This document shows, one piece after another, positions 46,291 through 58,540 of a DNA stretch of 64,000 nucleotides. Within the stretch, counting starts at the first letter, position 1. Every line of letters begins with the position of its first letter. Origin of the DNA: Laguncularia racemosa (Eukaryota > Streptophyta > Magnoliopsida > Myrtales > Combretaceae); the NCBI GenBank assembly GCA_037954665.1, contig JBBMOL010000022.1, positions 7,192,001-7,256,000 of the forward strand, written 5' to 3'. The notes below the pieces were generated by a model. The model ran no database searches. It was not told where the DNA came from and was given only the letters and a program-made list of their open reading frames with translations. The translations under genes and the position numbers were made by a program.

Positions 46291-49181
46291 CCCCTAGAGT
46301 CGATGGTGGCTAGAGCATGTTCGGAGATCGTTTCTTTCCTTACGTATGATACTTGAACTTCTCTTTCATGTTATTTTATTCTATTTTTTATAGCTTTTAA
46401 TAGTAATTAATGAGTAAAAAACTTTTGAAAAAAAAATAGAGAAATCCAAAACCATTAGTTTGAGTGAATTATAGAAATAAATACTATAGGATATTGTATA
46501 CTTTAACTATATCTGTCACATAAGCATATAAAAAAAAATAGAACAAAACTTATATAAAAAATTTTATCAATAAAATAATTTTTTTTTGGCAAAAAACAAG
46601 AATTCATAGTTAGAATTGTTTTATAGAATTAAATAAAATCACCATTGAGGATTTTTAATTAAAATAAAAAGCATTTTCAAATAAGTTAAGATTAAGAATT
46701 TATAAATAAATTTATGGTTTTATTAATCAGGTCAAGGTTTTACAAATAGATTTAGGGCTTCCCCACTAAAGAAGGTTTTTATAAATCAATTTAAGGCTTT
46801 CAAGCAAAATGAAGGGTGTTTTTTTTTTTCTTCTTCAATTTAGGGTTCCCCCCTATTTATCAAGAATGGGGTTTTTGTTAAAATTAACACTTTAGATAAA
46901 GTTAGGGCTTTTCAAATAAAATTATGGCATGAATTATGTTGATTCCATGATTAGTCAATATGTTGCATGATAATAAATAGATTATATGCTTGTCATCTTC
47001 ATGTTAGATGAATTTAACAATAAAATTGCATGCTGTTATTGAATTATATTACTTAGTGTCTATTTCCATGTTTAGTGAATTTAATGATAAGATTATGTGT
47101 TGTTAGTGAATCTTGAGGCACTTGTAGGTTTATGTTCATGTTAGTGATGGAGCCATAGATCAATTTTGTTATTTGTATGTGAATCTTGTCATTTGTGTGC
47201 TTTGTCATTAGCAAATAAAATTTGACCTGTCACAAGATAATTTATCCTCTAAGGATTCATGTACAAATTGTATATTAAAATGAATAATAGGTTGACTTTA
47301 GGTCTTTTGATATTCATGAATAAAATTGCTTGTTAGTAGAACCACGAGTTAAGTTTAATCATCTAGTGGTTCATAAATAAACTCAATTGTTGATGTGTCT
47401 TAACGTAATTAAAATCATGTATAGGATTGTAAATAGAATTGTTTGCAAGTTATTGAACAAATATCTTAAAGCATGTCATTTGTATGAATCATGATAAAAG
47501 TAGTTATAGATAGCATATATATATATATTTGCATGAACTAAACACTTGTTGTTGCATATATGAATATTGATGCATTGAAGAAAAAAAAGTTGGTTTTTAA
47601 TGAAAATTTGGGCTTTTCGCATGATTAGGATCTTTACGTTTAGAATTAATAAGTTGGTGTTTTCAAAAACATAGATTCTCTCAGGATTCTTTTTGTCAAA
47701 GCATGACTTCAATTTTAGAATTTGTAGGAGTGTATTTCTTTCTTTCTTTTCCTTTTTTTTTTTTTTAATGATGTAAAAGTGTAAAGAGTGTAAACTCAAC
47801 AAATTTTTGAAATCAAAACAAACCAACACTCTAAAGTTCTACAAAATGAATTACGGTGGCATCTTATGACTCGTCTTATCTTAAGTAGATATTCTTGATG
47901 GCTTTTTTTTTTTTTTCATCCAAATTGAAGAACTCTCCTAATAAGAATAATATATTAAATTAGCATCAAGATTTAGGAGCCATTACACTTGAAGGTAGTT
48001 TAAGTTGCCTTATTGTTGCCGTTTAGACATTCAAGTTCTGATTGGCATATTGTCCCTATTTCAAGTCTGATTTTTGTGAAGCTTGTATTGCTGCAGAAGT
48101 TGATAGCTGCTTTGGTGTCGTTATGAACCCTGAGATTTCTGCCTAGATGATAGTAAAAATCATAAATTAGACTTTGCTTTTATCCTTAACTGATCCAAAT
48201 GCGAATTTTATCATTAACTTTTGATAATGCACTACCCAAGTTTAGTACGAGTTCTTCTAAATTACTTTGGAACCTTATGTTCGTTTTAGTCATGGTCCAT
48301 TGGGTATATTCATTAAGGGATCCCCTATTTGTTAAGTTTTACCACTTTTACTTTGTATCGTATAGAAACGTTGCATGTAAAGCTAGCCATCTAGAGTTTA
48401 CAAGTTCATATTTTATAAAGTTATAATGGTGCCCCCCAACCTTTAATAAATTATCAAATTATGAGTAAAAGGTGCTGTATAAGAGAGTGGGACTACCTGT
48501 CTTTAACAACTTTTACCATTAAGAGTGATCCCACATTGAAATCTGCATGTAAGATGGCTCTCTTCTTTAGCATATTCCTAATAGAAGGAGTTACTAAAAT
48601 ATGGATTACCTATCCTTTATTTTAAATTATCTCTATGTCCCACACAACTTCTCGTGTTTAACCAGAATATTAACTGTAAAATTGAATTAAACCGCTCTTA
48701 ACTTCCAGAATATGTAATTCCAGCCCCATTGGAAAGTATGCTTTTATCCTACGCTCATCGTACTAACTTAACATGAAATTGATACACAATTCTAGATTGC
48801 AAAACATGATCTTGGGAAATAATAATAATAATAATTGTTATTATTATTTCTTTTTTAAATTTCTTCCTATTGACCGAATTTTAAATATATATATAGATTT
48901 AGATCCTCTAAAATTATTTTTGCTACACATAAGTTTAATTTTCTCGACTTAATTTAGTTAGAAAATTTTATACGCATGAACTCATTCAACGTATCAATTA
49001 TATTGCATTTACAGAATGTGTTTAAAAACATTCTCACTCTCTCTCTTAACACTTTTATAGAATCAATTAAGGAAAACTGCAATTATCGTTTATGGACAAA
49101 AAGAAACTAAATTATTTACGTTGATCTCTATAAATGATTTTGGTGTGTGAGCTTGCACGTAGGAAAAGCCATCGTGACCTA
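46291..49181. other. gene-free AT-rich stretch
   Basis: Long T- and A-runs, short frames only (47476-47829 and 48199-48426 show no similarity I recognise). No element ends or RNA genes seen. Confidence 0.5.
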
Positions 49182-49697
49182 TTTATTTTCTAATTTTTCC
49201 TCTTTAGCTACTAAAACTCGTAATTATTATTATTTTTTTTAATCAAGTAGCAAACTTTCCAATTTGCATCAAGAATTCTATATGAATTTATCGACATATT
49301 CCTAATAAGTTAGTATATTTCAAACTAAAGAATTTAATGCATGGAATCTGTTATTTTGGAAAACACACACAAAAAAAGAAAAAGAAAATAATAATAGTCT
49401 CGTCAAATATAGTAGTGCTTGAGTATTTTCAGAAGTCAATCCGAATTGCATGCAAGAATCTAGTTTATTTTATTACTAATATTATTATTTTTAGAAATAT
49501 AATTTTTCACAAAACGTCAAAAATTTCAACATATTATACAATTGTTCAATTATTGAATTTTACTTGAAGTTGATATAACTAGAGATGTGGAGAAGTCATG
49601 TGCTATGGAAAGACAATCATAGGGTTCACAACTGAATTGCAAAATTTGATTAAACTAAGTTAAAGAATCAATGATATGAACAACTTTTTGGTGGATA

Positions 49698-50347
49698 TGA
49701 TGCACCACCAAGACCTAAATTACACCCTCCTCTCACGATATGATGCATGATCAAGGCGAGTGGTTTATTCGCCACAATTCTAGAAGAATGGATAAGAACA
49801 ACGAATTTGAGAGAATTAATAAAAAAAGGCTGTAATTGCATTCAAAAGATTTTTAATAATATTTTACAATTGATATTTATAGTCTCTACGGTTTAAAATG
49901 ACCAAATAGGAAACAAAAATAAAAATAACATAAAAATTCACAAATTGATGAAACAAGTTTGCTCATGGTCAAGTACATAACCATGTACTTGCCTATGTAC
50001 TAGGAACATGCCCACAAATATGGTTAGAATCACACTTGATTGTCTTGACTATCCTAGAGGTTCATAGCTGAGTTCACAAGTATGGACTTGACTTTGTTTC
50101 TCAATGCAGTAACTTTTAATGAGTGAGTTACACAAGTAGAAACACAATCGTATTCTTCACGTGTTCTTCTAATATGCCTATTTCTCTTGATTCTTGAGCC
50201 AAAATGCACATCCTTTCATTGTAGCTTTGAAAATTTGCTATAAAAATTTCAACCCTTCATTTTCCTTTTCACCAAGTATATTGTTGATAATCTGGTTCAA
50301 TAAATTCTGTAATCATTAATCTTGGACTCATTTGGACCTCATCATCA
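49698..50347 (-). repeat. 3' LTR of minus-strand gypsy element C (copy 1)
   Basis: Minus strand TGATGATGAGGTCC...GGTGGTGCATCA. TATA box (minus TATAAATATC) at about 49877-49886. The left boundary is inferred from the TG..CA pattern; the 5' LTR is outside the window. Confidence 0.6.
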
Positions 50348-51126
50348 CCCTAGGGCTGTTGAAGATTCTCTCTTGAATCTTATTAGAGAAACTTTTCTTT
50401 ATCACCTACATAAGGAGATGAGTCTAACACATTAAAGGTGGCAGAAACGCCATAACCATCAAGTAGTTCTACTTTGTATGCCTTGTCATTCACTCATTTA
50501 AGCACCTTGAATGGACCATCTACCCTTGGAGTTAATTTTTGTGCTTGTGCGATAGGAAATCTTTCCTTCCAAAGATGAACCTAAACTAGATCTCCTAGCT
50601 AGAAAATCATTGGCCTCCTTCCTTTATTCCCTTTCTCTCTCTACTTGCTCACTTGTTTGTTGAGTTGCTCAAAAACCTTAGCTTGAATCCTTCAAACTTG
50701 TTGAGCCTTATCAACTCCTCTAAGTCTTTCTTCTTTTATGGCAAGTATTAACAACATATCCAAGGGTATAGTTGGATTATGCCCATAAGTGTTATGCATT
50801 GAACAATTATGGGCAAACTCAACAATTGGCGAACAAATGTCCCAATTCTTCAAATTATGCCCAACTATTGCTCTAACTAAAGATCTTAAAGTTCTATTCA
50901 CCACTTCCATTTGCCCATTAGTTTGAGGATGACAAGTAGTGCTGAAGAGCAATTTGGTTCCGAGACACTTCCACAATGTCTTCTAGAAATAGCTGAGAAA
51001 CTTCACACCCCTATAAAAAACAATGAAGCTTCATCATTTCTTGCATAAACAAGTTAGCAATAAAAATGAGCAATGTCCATTCTATGACACAAAAGGAAGT
51101 GAGACATCTTGCTAAATTTGTCTACT
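50348..51126 (-). pseudogene. integrase 3' end of gypsy element C (copy 1)
   Basis: Minus strand 50692-50976 encodes KLLFSTTCHPQTNGQMEVVN (third catalytic acid in MEVVN) and the following PIVEFAHNCSMHNT. 50420-50690 continues with PRVDGPFKVLK, NDKAYKVELLDGYGVSATFN and stops in place of Trp. No chromodomain is visible; the end is like the nested gypsy at 37782. Confidence 0.85.
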
Positions 51127-53146
51127 ATTTATTTTCTAATTTTTCCTTTAGCTACTAAAACTCGTAATTATTATTATTATTATTTTAATTAAGTAGAAAA
51201 CTTTCCAATTTGCATCAAGAATTTTATATGAATTTATTGACATATTCCTAATAAGTTAGTATATACTTAAAACAACTTGCATGTAAGTTTTATTTCAAGC
51301 TAAAGAATTTAATGCATGGAATTTGTTATTTCGGAAAACACACACAAAAAAAAAAAGAAAAAGAAGATAATAATAGTATCGTCAAATATAGCAGTGCTTG
51401 AGTATTTTCAAAAGTCAATTTGAATTGCATGCAAGAATCTAGTTTATTTTGTTACTAATATTATTATTTTTAGAAATATAATTTTTCACAAAATGTCAAA
51501 AATTTCAACATATTATACAATTGTTCAATTATTGAGTTTAACTTGAAATTGATGTAATTAGAGATGTGGAGAAGTCATGTGCTATGGAGAGACAACCATA
51601 GGTTCACAATTGAATTGCAACACTTGATTGAACTAAATTAAAGAATCAATGATATGAATGGATTTTTGATGGATATGATGCACCACCAAAACCTAAATTA
51701 CACCTTCCTCTCACGATATGATGCATGATCAAGGTGAGTGGTTTATTCACCACAATTCTATAAGAATTGATGAGAATAACAGATTTGAGCGAATTCATAA
51801 AAAAGGTTGTAATTGCATTCAAAAGATTTTTAATAATGTTTTACAATTGATATTTATAGTCTCTAGTGTTTAAAATGACCAAATAGGAAACAAAAATAAA
51901 AAAATAACATAAAAATTCACAAATTGATGAAACAAGCTTGCTTATAGTTAAGTACATGACCATGTACTTGCCTATGTAATAGGAACATGCTCACATATAT
52001 GGTTAGAATCATGCTTAACTGCTTTGACTATCTAAAAGGTTCCTAGTTGAGTTCACGGGTATGAACTTGACTATGTTTCTCAATGGAATAACTTTTCATG
52101 AGTTACACGAGTAGAAACACGATCATATTCTTCCCGTGTTCTAATATGCCTATTTCTTTTGATTCTTGAGCCAAAATGCAAATCCTTTCATTGTAGCTTT
52201 GAAAATTTGTTGCAAAAATTTCAACCTTGCATTTTCTTTTTCACCAGCCATATTGTTGATAATCTAGTTTAATAAATTTTGTAATCCCCTTGCTTGAGAT
52301 TGAGTCAATAGTCTTAAACTCATTTAGACCTCACCATTGCCTTGGGGTTGTTGAAGATTCTCTCTTGAATCTTGTTGGAGAAAATTTTCTTCATCACCTG
52401 CATAAGGAGACAAGTCTAACACGTTAGAGGTGGCAAAAACACCATAACCATCAAGTAGTTCTACTTTATATGCATTATTATTCACTCATTCAAGCACATT
52501 GAATGGACCATCTGCCTTTGGAGTTAATTTTTGTGCTTATGCGGTAGGAAATATTTCCTTCCGAAGATGAACCCAAACTAGATCTCCTAGTTAGAAAATC
52601 ATAGGCCTACTTCCTTTATTCCCTTTCTTTCACTACTTGCTCACTTGTTTATTGAGTTGCTTAAAAACCTTAGCTTAAATCCTTCGAACTGGTTGAGCCA
52701 TATCAACTCCTCCAAGTCTCTCTGCTTTTGTGGTAGGTACTAGCAACATATCCAAGGGTATAGTTGGATTATACCCATGATCTGCTTTAAAAGGCGTCTT
52801 CCCTATAGTACTATGCATTGAATAATTATGGGCAAACTCAACAATTGGTAAATAAATGTCTCAATCCTTCAAATTATGCCCAACTATTACTCTAACTAAA
52901 GATCTTAAAGTTCTGTTCACCACTTCCATATGCCTATTAGAGGATGACAAGTAGTACTGAAGAGCAATTTGGTTCCTAAACACTTACACCATGTCTTCTA
53001 AAAATAGTTGGGAAACTTCACTTCCCTATCAGAAATGATGAAGCTTCATAATTTCTTGCATAAACAAGTTAGCAATAAAATTGAGCAAAGTCCAATCTAT
53101 GACACCGAAGGAAGTGAGACATCTTGCTAAATTTGTCTACTACAAC
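51127..53146. repeat. 1.95-kb tandem duplication, copy 2
   Basis: Same content as 49182-51126 with small indels (an extra 27 bp near 51262; 26 bp at 52780 absent from copy 1). It passes without a break into the rest of integrase (TCTACTACAACC at 53138), so copy 2 is the original arrangement. Confidence 0.88.
51676..52337 (-). repeat. 3' LTR of gypsy element C (copy 2)
   Basis: Aligned with 49698-50347; same TATA box (minus strand, about 51854-51863). Confidence 0.6.
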
Positions 53147-53457
53147 CATAATTGACTCCTTGCTACGTGTAATCTGCAGCAAACCCAACATGAAATCCAT
53201 TGGAAAATCTTACCAAGATCGAGAAGGAATTGACAAAAGCATATATAATCGATGAGCCTTTTTTTTTTTCTCTTGGCTCATTACAATGCTGCATCTTTCC
53301 ACCATACAATGTACATCTCTCTTCAACCCAGGCTAGTAAAAGTGCTCCCTAAGTGTCCCCTCAATCTTTCTCTCTCAAAAATGTCTCGTCAAACCTCTTA
53401 CATGCACTTCTTTAACCAACAACTTATAGAGAGACCCTCTAGGAACACACAACTTAT
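52338..53457 (-). pseudogene. integrase of gypsy element C
   Basis: The same C-terminal segment as copy 1, then upstream VVDKFSKMSHF (53110-53150) and FQWISCWVCC (the M-D-F-V first acid region changed, near 53195). Zinc-finger residues towards 53330-53450 are hard to read. Heavily broken. Confidence 0.75.
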
Positions 53458-54384
53458 TCAACCAAAATAAAACCCATCATTCACAAAATAATGATCACAA
53501 ACAACACCAAAAGAACAGTTATTCATAATTGGTGCAAAATAAGGATCGCTCATATAGTGTTCCGTAACTAACCAAAATCCCAGCAATTTAGCTTGTAAGG
53601 TAGATACTAGGACATACCTATGTAAGAGTGTGTTTTCCACTATATTAATATTACCTTCCTTATAGTGAATAACATAACAAAAGCTTTCTATAAATTTGAC
53701 CCATCTAGCATTTTACTTAGACAATTTACCTTACCCACTCAGATGCTTCAATGAGTCGTGATCTATGTAGATGATAGATTCCTTTAGCAACAAATGGTAT
53801 TGGCACATAGTCAATGCATGCACCAATGCATAAAATGCCTTTTCATACACTAAATAATTTAATGTAGTACCCTAAAAATTCTCACCAAAATAATTGATGG
53901 GTTGTCTTTCTTGCATCAAGACAGCACCAATAGCTACTCTTGAAGCATTACACACTACTTGAATGTTTTCTCAAAATCTGAAATTGCTAGGACAGGTGCA
54001 GTAGTCGATTTCTCATTAATTTGTTCAAAACTCTATGACGCTCTATCATTTTAACAAAACTCCTTACCCATCTTAGTTAAGTCCATTAGGGGTACAGTTG
54101 TAGTACTAAAATTCTCCACAAACCTCTTGTAAAAGGACAATAGGCCATGGAAATTGCATACGTCAAATGCAAATTTAGGCATTAACCATTCTTTGATGGC
54201 CTTAAACTTTTTCTCATCCACTTTAATTCCATTTCCATATATCATATACCTCAAGAAAATCCCCTCAACTTAGTAGAAAATACACTTCTTTGAATTTACA
54301 AATAATTGCTCCTCCCATAACACTAGAAATATAGCTTACAAATGTTCAACATGGCTATCTAAATCAACACAGTATATAAGTATA
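53458..54384 (-). pseudogene. RNase H and C-terminal RT of gypsy element C, cut by the Del insertion
   Basis: 53458-53640 is the RNase H-integrase linker (STLQAKLLGFW). 53640-53960 holds RNase H motifs (DHDSLKHL-like, ARWVKFIESF). 54051-54254 is the RT C-terminus (GNGIKVDEKKFKAIKEW, FHGLLSFYKRF). 54255-54384 reads back to IYCVDLDSHVEHL, the position right after the RT YxDD motif, where the Del element starts at 54385. The rest of element C should lie beyond the window. Confidence 0.85.
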
Positions 54385-54502
54385 TGTAATACACACTTTT
54401 TTTTTATCTTTTATCTTATATATATATATATAAACATAATAAATAACAATTTTGTAAATAGGACAATGGGATAAGGGCAAATTCGCCTTTTCTTGGTCAA
54501 AC

Positions 54503-54510
54503 TATAAAAG
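54503..54510 (+). promoter_or_regulatory. TATA box of Del 5' LTR
   Basis: ACTATAAAAGA, conserved in the 3' LTR at 61631-61638. The GGAACCCTAC telo-box-like word lies about 80 bp downstream. Confidence 0.7.
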
Positions 54511-54937
54511 ATAAAATAACCTAGGGTGTTTATTCTTTTTCACACTTGGACACTTTGCAACCGTATAACGAGGGAGAAGGAGAAGGAACCCTACAAAGGA
54601 ACCTTAGGTGAAAGGAAACCGGAGAGGTCTAATTCCAAAGAACTCGAGGTAAGAATGTTGTAAGAAATTTAAATTAGGATTATGGAATTCAGAATTTATG
54701 GGACTAGCTTGCTCATGTAGAACACAAAGTTTAAACAAGGGCAATAGGAGAACAAGAATCAATGAATCCAAGATTTACAATTTGTGGAATTGAAGTGAGT
54801 AATCTAATATGTATAATTTATTTATGATTACGAATTTTAGAGATATAATTGAGCTTAGGAATAGAAAGGATTAGGTTGAAGAGGAATTGAAGTAAGAGAA
54901 TGAGGGTTCATGGAGATCGCCGAGGGTAACACGACTT

Positions 54938-55270
54938 CCTAATACGTTTGTGTTTTGACTGTTTTGAAATGGAAGGGTGTATTGAGAGATACATGACCTT
55001 CTAACATGGTCGTGTTTTGACCGTATTGAGTTAAAGGCAATGTGACCCTTCAACATGGTTGTGTTTAGATTGTGTTGAGTGTGAAAGACGTATCAAGAGA
55101 TACACGGTCTCTTAACATGGTTGTGTTTCAACCGTGTTGAGTAGAGAGTAATGTGACCTCTTAACACGGTCGTGTTCTAACTGTGTTGAAGCCAAGTTAT
55201 ACATCGAAAGATATACGACCATTAATAAGGTCATGCTTCAACCCATGTTGAGCAACACGGTCCCTAACAT
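54938..55270. repeat. hairpin array in Del 5' LTR
   Basis: Six decayed hairpins of type AACACGG...CCGTGTT start at 54940, 55003, 55052, 55114, 55163 and 55224. The spacing alternates 62-63 and 49 bp, so the true unit is about 111 bp with two hairpins. Confidence 0.85.
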
Positions 55271-55733
55271 GATCATGTTAAATAAAGTAAAACATGATTA
55301 TATGTTTGTTTAACTTTGATTTAAACTAATTTCCATGTAACCTAGATAACTAGTAAGGTTTTAGAGAAATCAAATGAATAGGATTAAGTAGATTAAGAAT
55401 AATATTGATCTTAGATTGAATACTAAGAAGAACATGTTAATGTGTACATATTTCCAATTAGGTTAAGTTTAAGACCGGGAAGTGCTTAAGGTTAGATCCA
55501 AGGTACGTGTAACTTATGTATTGTTATGTGTTTATTTAAGTTAGTACAAGTATTTGAAATTGAATTAAGTATATGATTCGGTTTAAGTGTTCAAGTGATA
55601 TGTTGTATGTGCTTGGTTAGGCCTACGGGCCTGTAGTGGTAGATCCTTATGGAGCATCCCAATGATCCTTGTATGATGTTGTCCCTAGTGGAGTCGTGCT
55701 AGGAAATGATCCGGATTGATGTTGTTTAAGTGG

Positions 55734-55965
55734 TTAAGTGTACATGGGTGTGGGGCCTGTAGTGGTAGTTCCCATCACCAAGTTCAAGTGGTTAAGTGTA
55801 CATGGGTATGGGGCTTATAGTGGCAGTTCCCATCACTAAGATTAAGTGTTTAAGTCAACATGGGTGTGAGGCCCGTAGTGGCAGTTCCCATCACCAAGTT
55901 TAAGGATTAAGGGATCATGGATGTGGGGCTCGTAGTGGTAGTTCTCATCACTAAGACATGCTTCA
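55734..55965 (+). repeat. 58-bp tandem repeat in Del 5' LTR
   Basis: Four units with core GTAGTGGCAGTTCCCATCAC; the CATGGG anchors lie at 55743, 55801, 55859 and 55916. Confidence 0.9.
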
Positions 55966-56523
55966 TTGTGTTAAGTGTGTTAAGGGGGTCATGAGAACCC
56001 TATTGTATGCTTATGGACTAAAATTATATTATGAAATGATTGTTTTTTTTTTACGTTCTACATGATGCATGTGATACTTGTTTTTGTTTGTCATGCGTAT
56101 GTGTTTATGTTATACGTATTGGGCATTAGCTCACCTTTCGGGGAATCATTTTTAGATGTAGGTGTTAAGGGAGACGAGAACCCAGAAGATGACTTGGGTT
56201 TAACTGTACTATAGAGTGAGGAAAATGAAGAGTACCATTATTGTTATGGTAATTAAGTTTTAGGAAGAATTATGATGTTTAATTATAATAGATACTATCG
56301 ATTGAGAATTGTTATTTTTTATGTTAAAAAATTCTGTTGTTTTAGACGTTTGATGTGGTTTAAGTTATTATTTGAAACTTTAGAGGTGTATGAAATGCTT
56401 TTATTATAGATGTTACAGATTAAAAAGTATTGGATTTGTTTTAGAGCCTTAACGTGTTCTTGTAAGATAAGGACAAGTGGTGAGCAATAGAGCAGCTCAA
56501 GTTTTGGGTCATTACAGCTTAGG

Positions 56524-56535
56524 TGGTATTAGAGC
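56524..56535 (+). other. Del primer binding site, tRNA-iMet
   Basis: TGGTATTAGAGC, 11 of 12 matches to TGGTATCAGAGC (C-to-T), seven bases after the LTR end. Confidence 0.88.
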
Positions 56536-56968
56536 TCTAGGTTTTATGATCTTTAGAGACTTATGTTTAAATCTATAGAGAATAGGTTCATGATCCCTAT
56601 GAATCAAGTTTTAATCTATAGAGCATAGGTTGTTGATCTTCAAGAGCTTAGGTAATGATCCTTAGTACTAAGTGATGATTAATAGACATAAGTTTTAAAT
56701 AATAGAGTCTAAGATATTATGTTTAGAAGGATTAAGCACTAGATTTGTAAGATAGTTAGATATGAAGAGAGTGGATAAAATAGGGGATGTTTACTTAATT
56801 ATGTAATTATTTTCTTGTATTATTATTTTACTTGTATTCTTCTAACTACTAAGAATTATATATGACTAGACCCCTTGTGTATGGTATATGTGTATATACT
56901 TACACACTATGAAACTGACCCTAATTGATACTAACATAAGTAGATCCAGTTGTCTCTTCTTAAACAGA
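56536..56968 (+). other. Del leader
   Basis: Untranslated leader between PBS and gag start; contains TAGAG/TTTTAA-rich repeats. No frame. Confidence 0.6.
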
Positions 56969-57965
56969 ATGCCTCCAAGAAGAATTACCGGATCATGAGT
57001 TAGAAGGGGTGCTAGATGTGATAACCCTAATGAAGAGGAGTCTCAACACCCACAATAACAAGGAGAAAGAGGTCAAATGGTTGAAGAAACAGTTCAGCTA
57101 TTGCATACAGTGAATCACCTAGTGGGACAATTAGCACAACAACACCAAGCACTTAATGCCCCACAGCAGAGGAATGCCAATGAACCTATCAGTTTTGATA
57201 GGTTCATAAGAGTGGCTAAGGAATTTAACCCTAGAGTGGGTAACCCAATCGAGGCCGAGGATTGGGTATAAGAGATTGAGAAGACTTTTGCTGCCTTCCA
57301 GATTCCAAAAGATAGGAAGGTGAATTATGTTACATTCATGTTGGAGGGAACTATAGCAAAATGGTGGGCTTTGGTCCCTAGACTTGTAGGGGAGTGCATG
57401 AACTAAGAAGTGTTTAAGGAGCTGTTTTATCATAGATACTTCCCCAACAACTCTAGAGATAGAATGGAGAACGATTACTACAGTTGCAAACAAGGGAGCT
57501 GAACAGTTGAAGAGTATAAGGTAAAGCTAAATCGCCTCATTCAGTTCCTTCCGAGAACATACGAAATGATGATAGGTATCGATATGCTAAAATGGTAGAC
57601 AAAGATAAGTGCCTGGAATAAAATAAGAAGATCATAGAAGAATAGAAGAGCTGCAAAGCTGCAATAGCTTTGGGAAAAACACCTGCCTTTAGTGGAATGG
57701 GGCAAGACAGGGGTAAAAGGCATCACTTGCTACAAAGTAGAACACATAGAGCTGTAGCCCCTCCTCTCCAAATCAAGCAAGTGCCTTTGGCACTCACTAC
57801 AGTAGACACAAATGCTAAATGTCCCAAATGTTATGGACCCCATGAGTTAAGAGAGTGTAGATGGCTAGATGAGGCATGTTTCTCTTGTGGAAAGACAGGG
57901 TACATTAGCAGACATTGTACTGAAAGGTCAGTGTCCCTAATCTTTTGTCATGTGTACAACTAGAG
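56969..57965 (+). pseudogene. Del gag, broken
   Basis: Starts ATG 56969 (MPPRRITGS, then a stop). 57077-57271 carries NHLVGQLAQQHQAL and FIRVAKEFNPRVGNP. A stop replaces a residue in EDWV*EIEKTF. Then comes FMLEGTIAKWW and, after another stop, FKELFYHRYFPNNSRDRMEN, the retrotrans_gag core. Two knuckles follow at 57810-57925: CPKCYGPHELREC and CFSCGKTGYISRHC. In the second the metal-binding His is Tyr (CAC to TAC). The double knuckle is typical of Del/Tekay chromoviruses. Confidence 0.9.
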
Positions 57966-58540
57966 GGGACATAAGGAAATCAACTATCCTCAAGGATAGA
58001 TCAGAAATCAAGCAAGGCTAGTCCAATAGGCGACTAGACCTTCAGTGAGAGGACAGGGAGGTAGACACGGGCAGGAGGTCCTAGATAAAGAGTTTCTACT
58101 AGGGTATTTGCCATTCATCAGCAACAGCACCGGGATGTCCCAGATGTAGACAACATTGTAGGTATGCTTCCAATACACTCCTGTAATGCATATGTACTAT
58201 TCGATACTAGTACGTATGTATCCTATGTGTTTGAAAACTTTGTCTATGCATGTGCTCTAGATGTTGAAAATATGGATGACTGTTTGGCTGTTAGTACTCC
58301 TTTAGGAGTAGGAGGAAGGATAAGTAGAATATGTAAAAGAGTGAAAATAGAAATATATGGTAGGGTGATGCCGGTAGACCTCATGATATTAGAGATGATA
58401 GAGTTCGACATTATTTTAGGTGTCAATTGGCTATCAAAATATCATGTAATCATTGATTGCCACAACATGGTGGTATAATTTAATATACCTAGAGATGGAT
58501 ATTTTGAATATAAGCTAAAAGTGTAGAGACTTGCTAGATT
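57966..58540 (+). pseudogene. Del protease, broken
   Basis: 58164-58478 encodes NAYVLFDTSTYVSYVFENF (the DTGA active site changed to DTST) and EFDIILGVNWLSKYHVIIDC, the conserved C-terminal protease motif. 57966-58160 is a broken linker. Confidence 0.88.

Larger units (their letters stand above)
49182..51126. repeat. 1.95-kb tandem duplication, copy 1
   Basis: Begins TTTATTTTCTAATTTTTCC and holds AT-rich flank DNA (to about 49697), the 3' LTR and the 3' end of integrase of a minus-strand gypsy element. It joins copy 2 at the junction GTCTACTATTTATTTTC. Confidence 0.88.
54385..56516 (+). repeat. Del element 5' LTR
   Basis: 2132 bp. TATA box TATAAAAG at 54503-54510. A hairpin array (about 54938-55270) and four units of a 57-58-bp tandem repeat (55734-55965) are present. 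AGAACTCGAGGTAAG (54640-54655) and CCAAGGTACGTG (55497-55508) look like splice-donor or repeat words kept in both LTRs. Confidence 0.9.

Noticed and set aside
47476..47829. 117-codon reverse-strand frame
   Set aside because: Lys/Ile/Phe composition of AT-rich DNA; no motif or context.
54871..55056. Reverse-strand frame in the Del LTR hairpin array (also 62002-62292)
   Set aside because: Translation of tandem hairpin repeats; repeated in both LTRs, hence not a gene.
55734..55965. CRISPR-like array
   Set aside because: Units are adjacent 57-58-bp repeats without unique spacers, inside a plant LTR.
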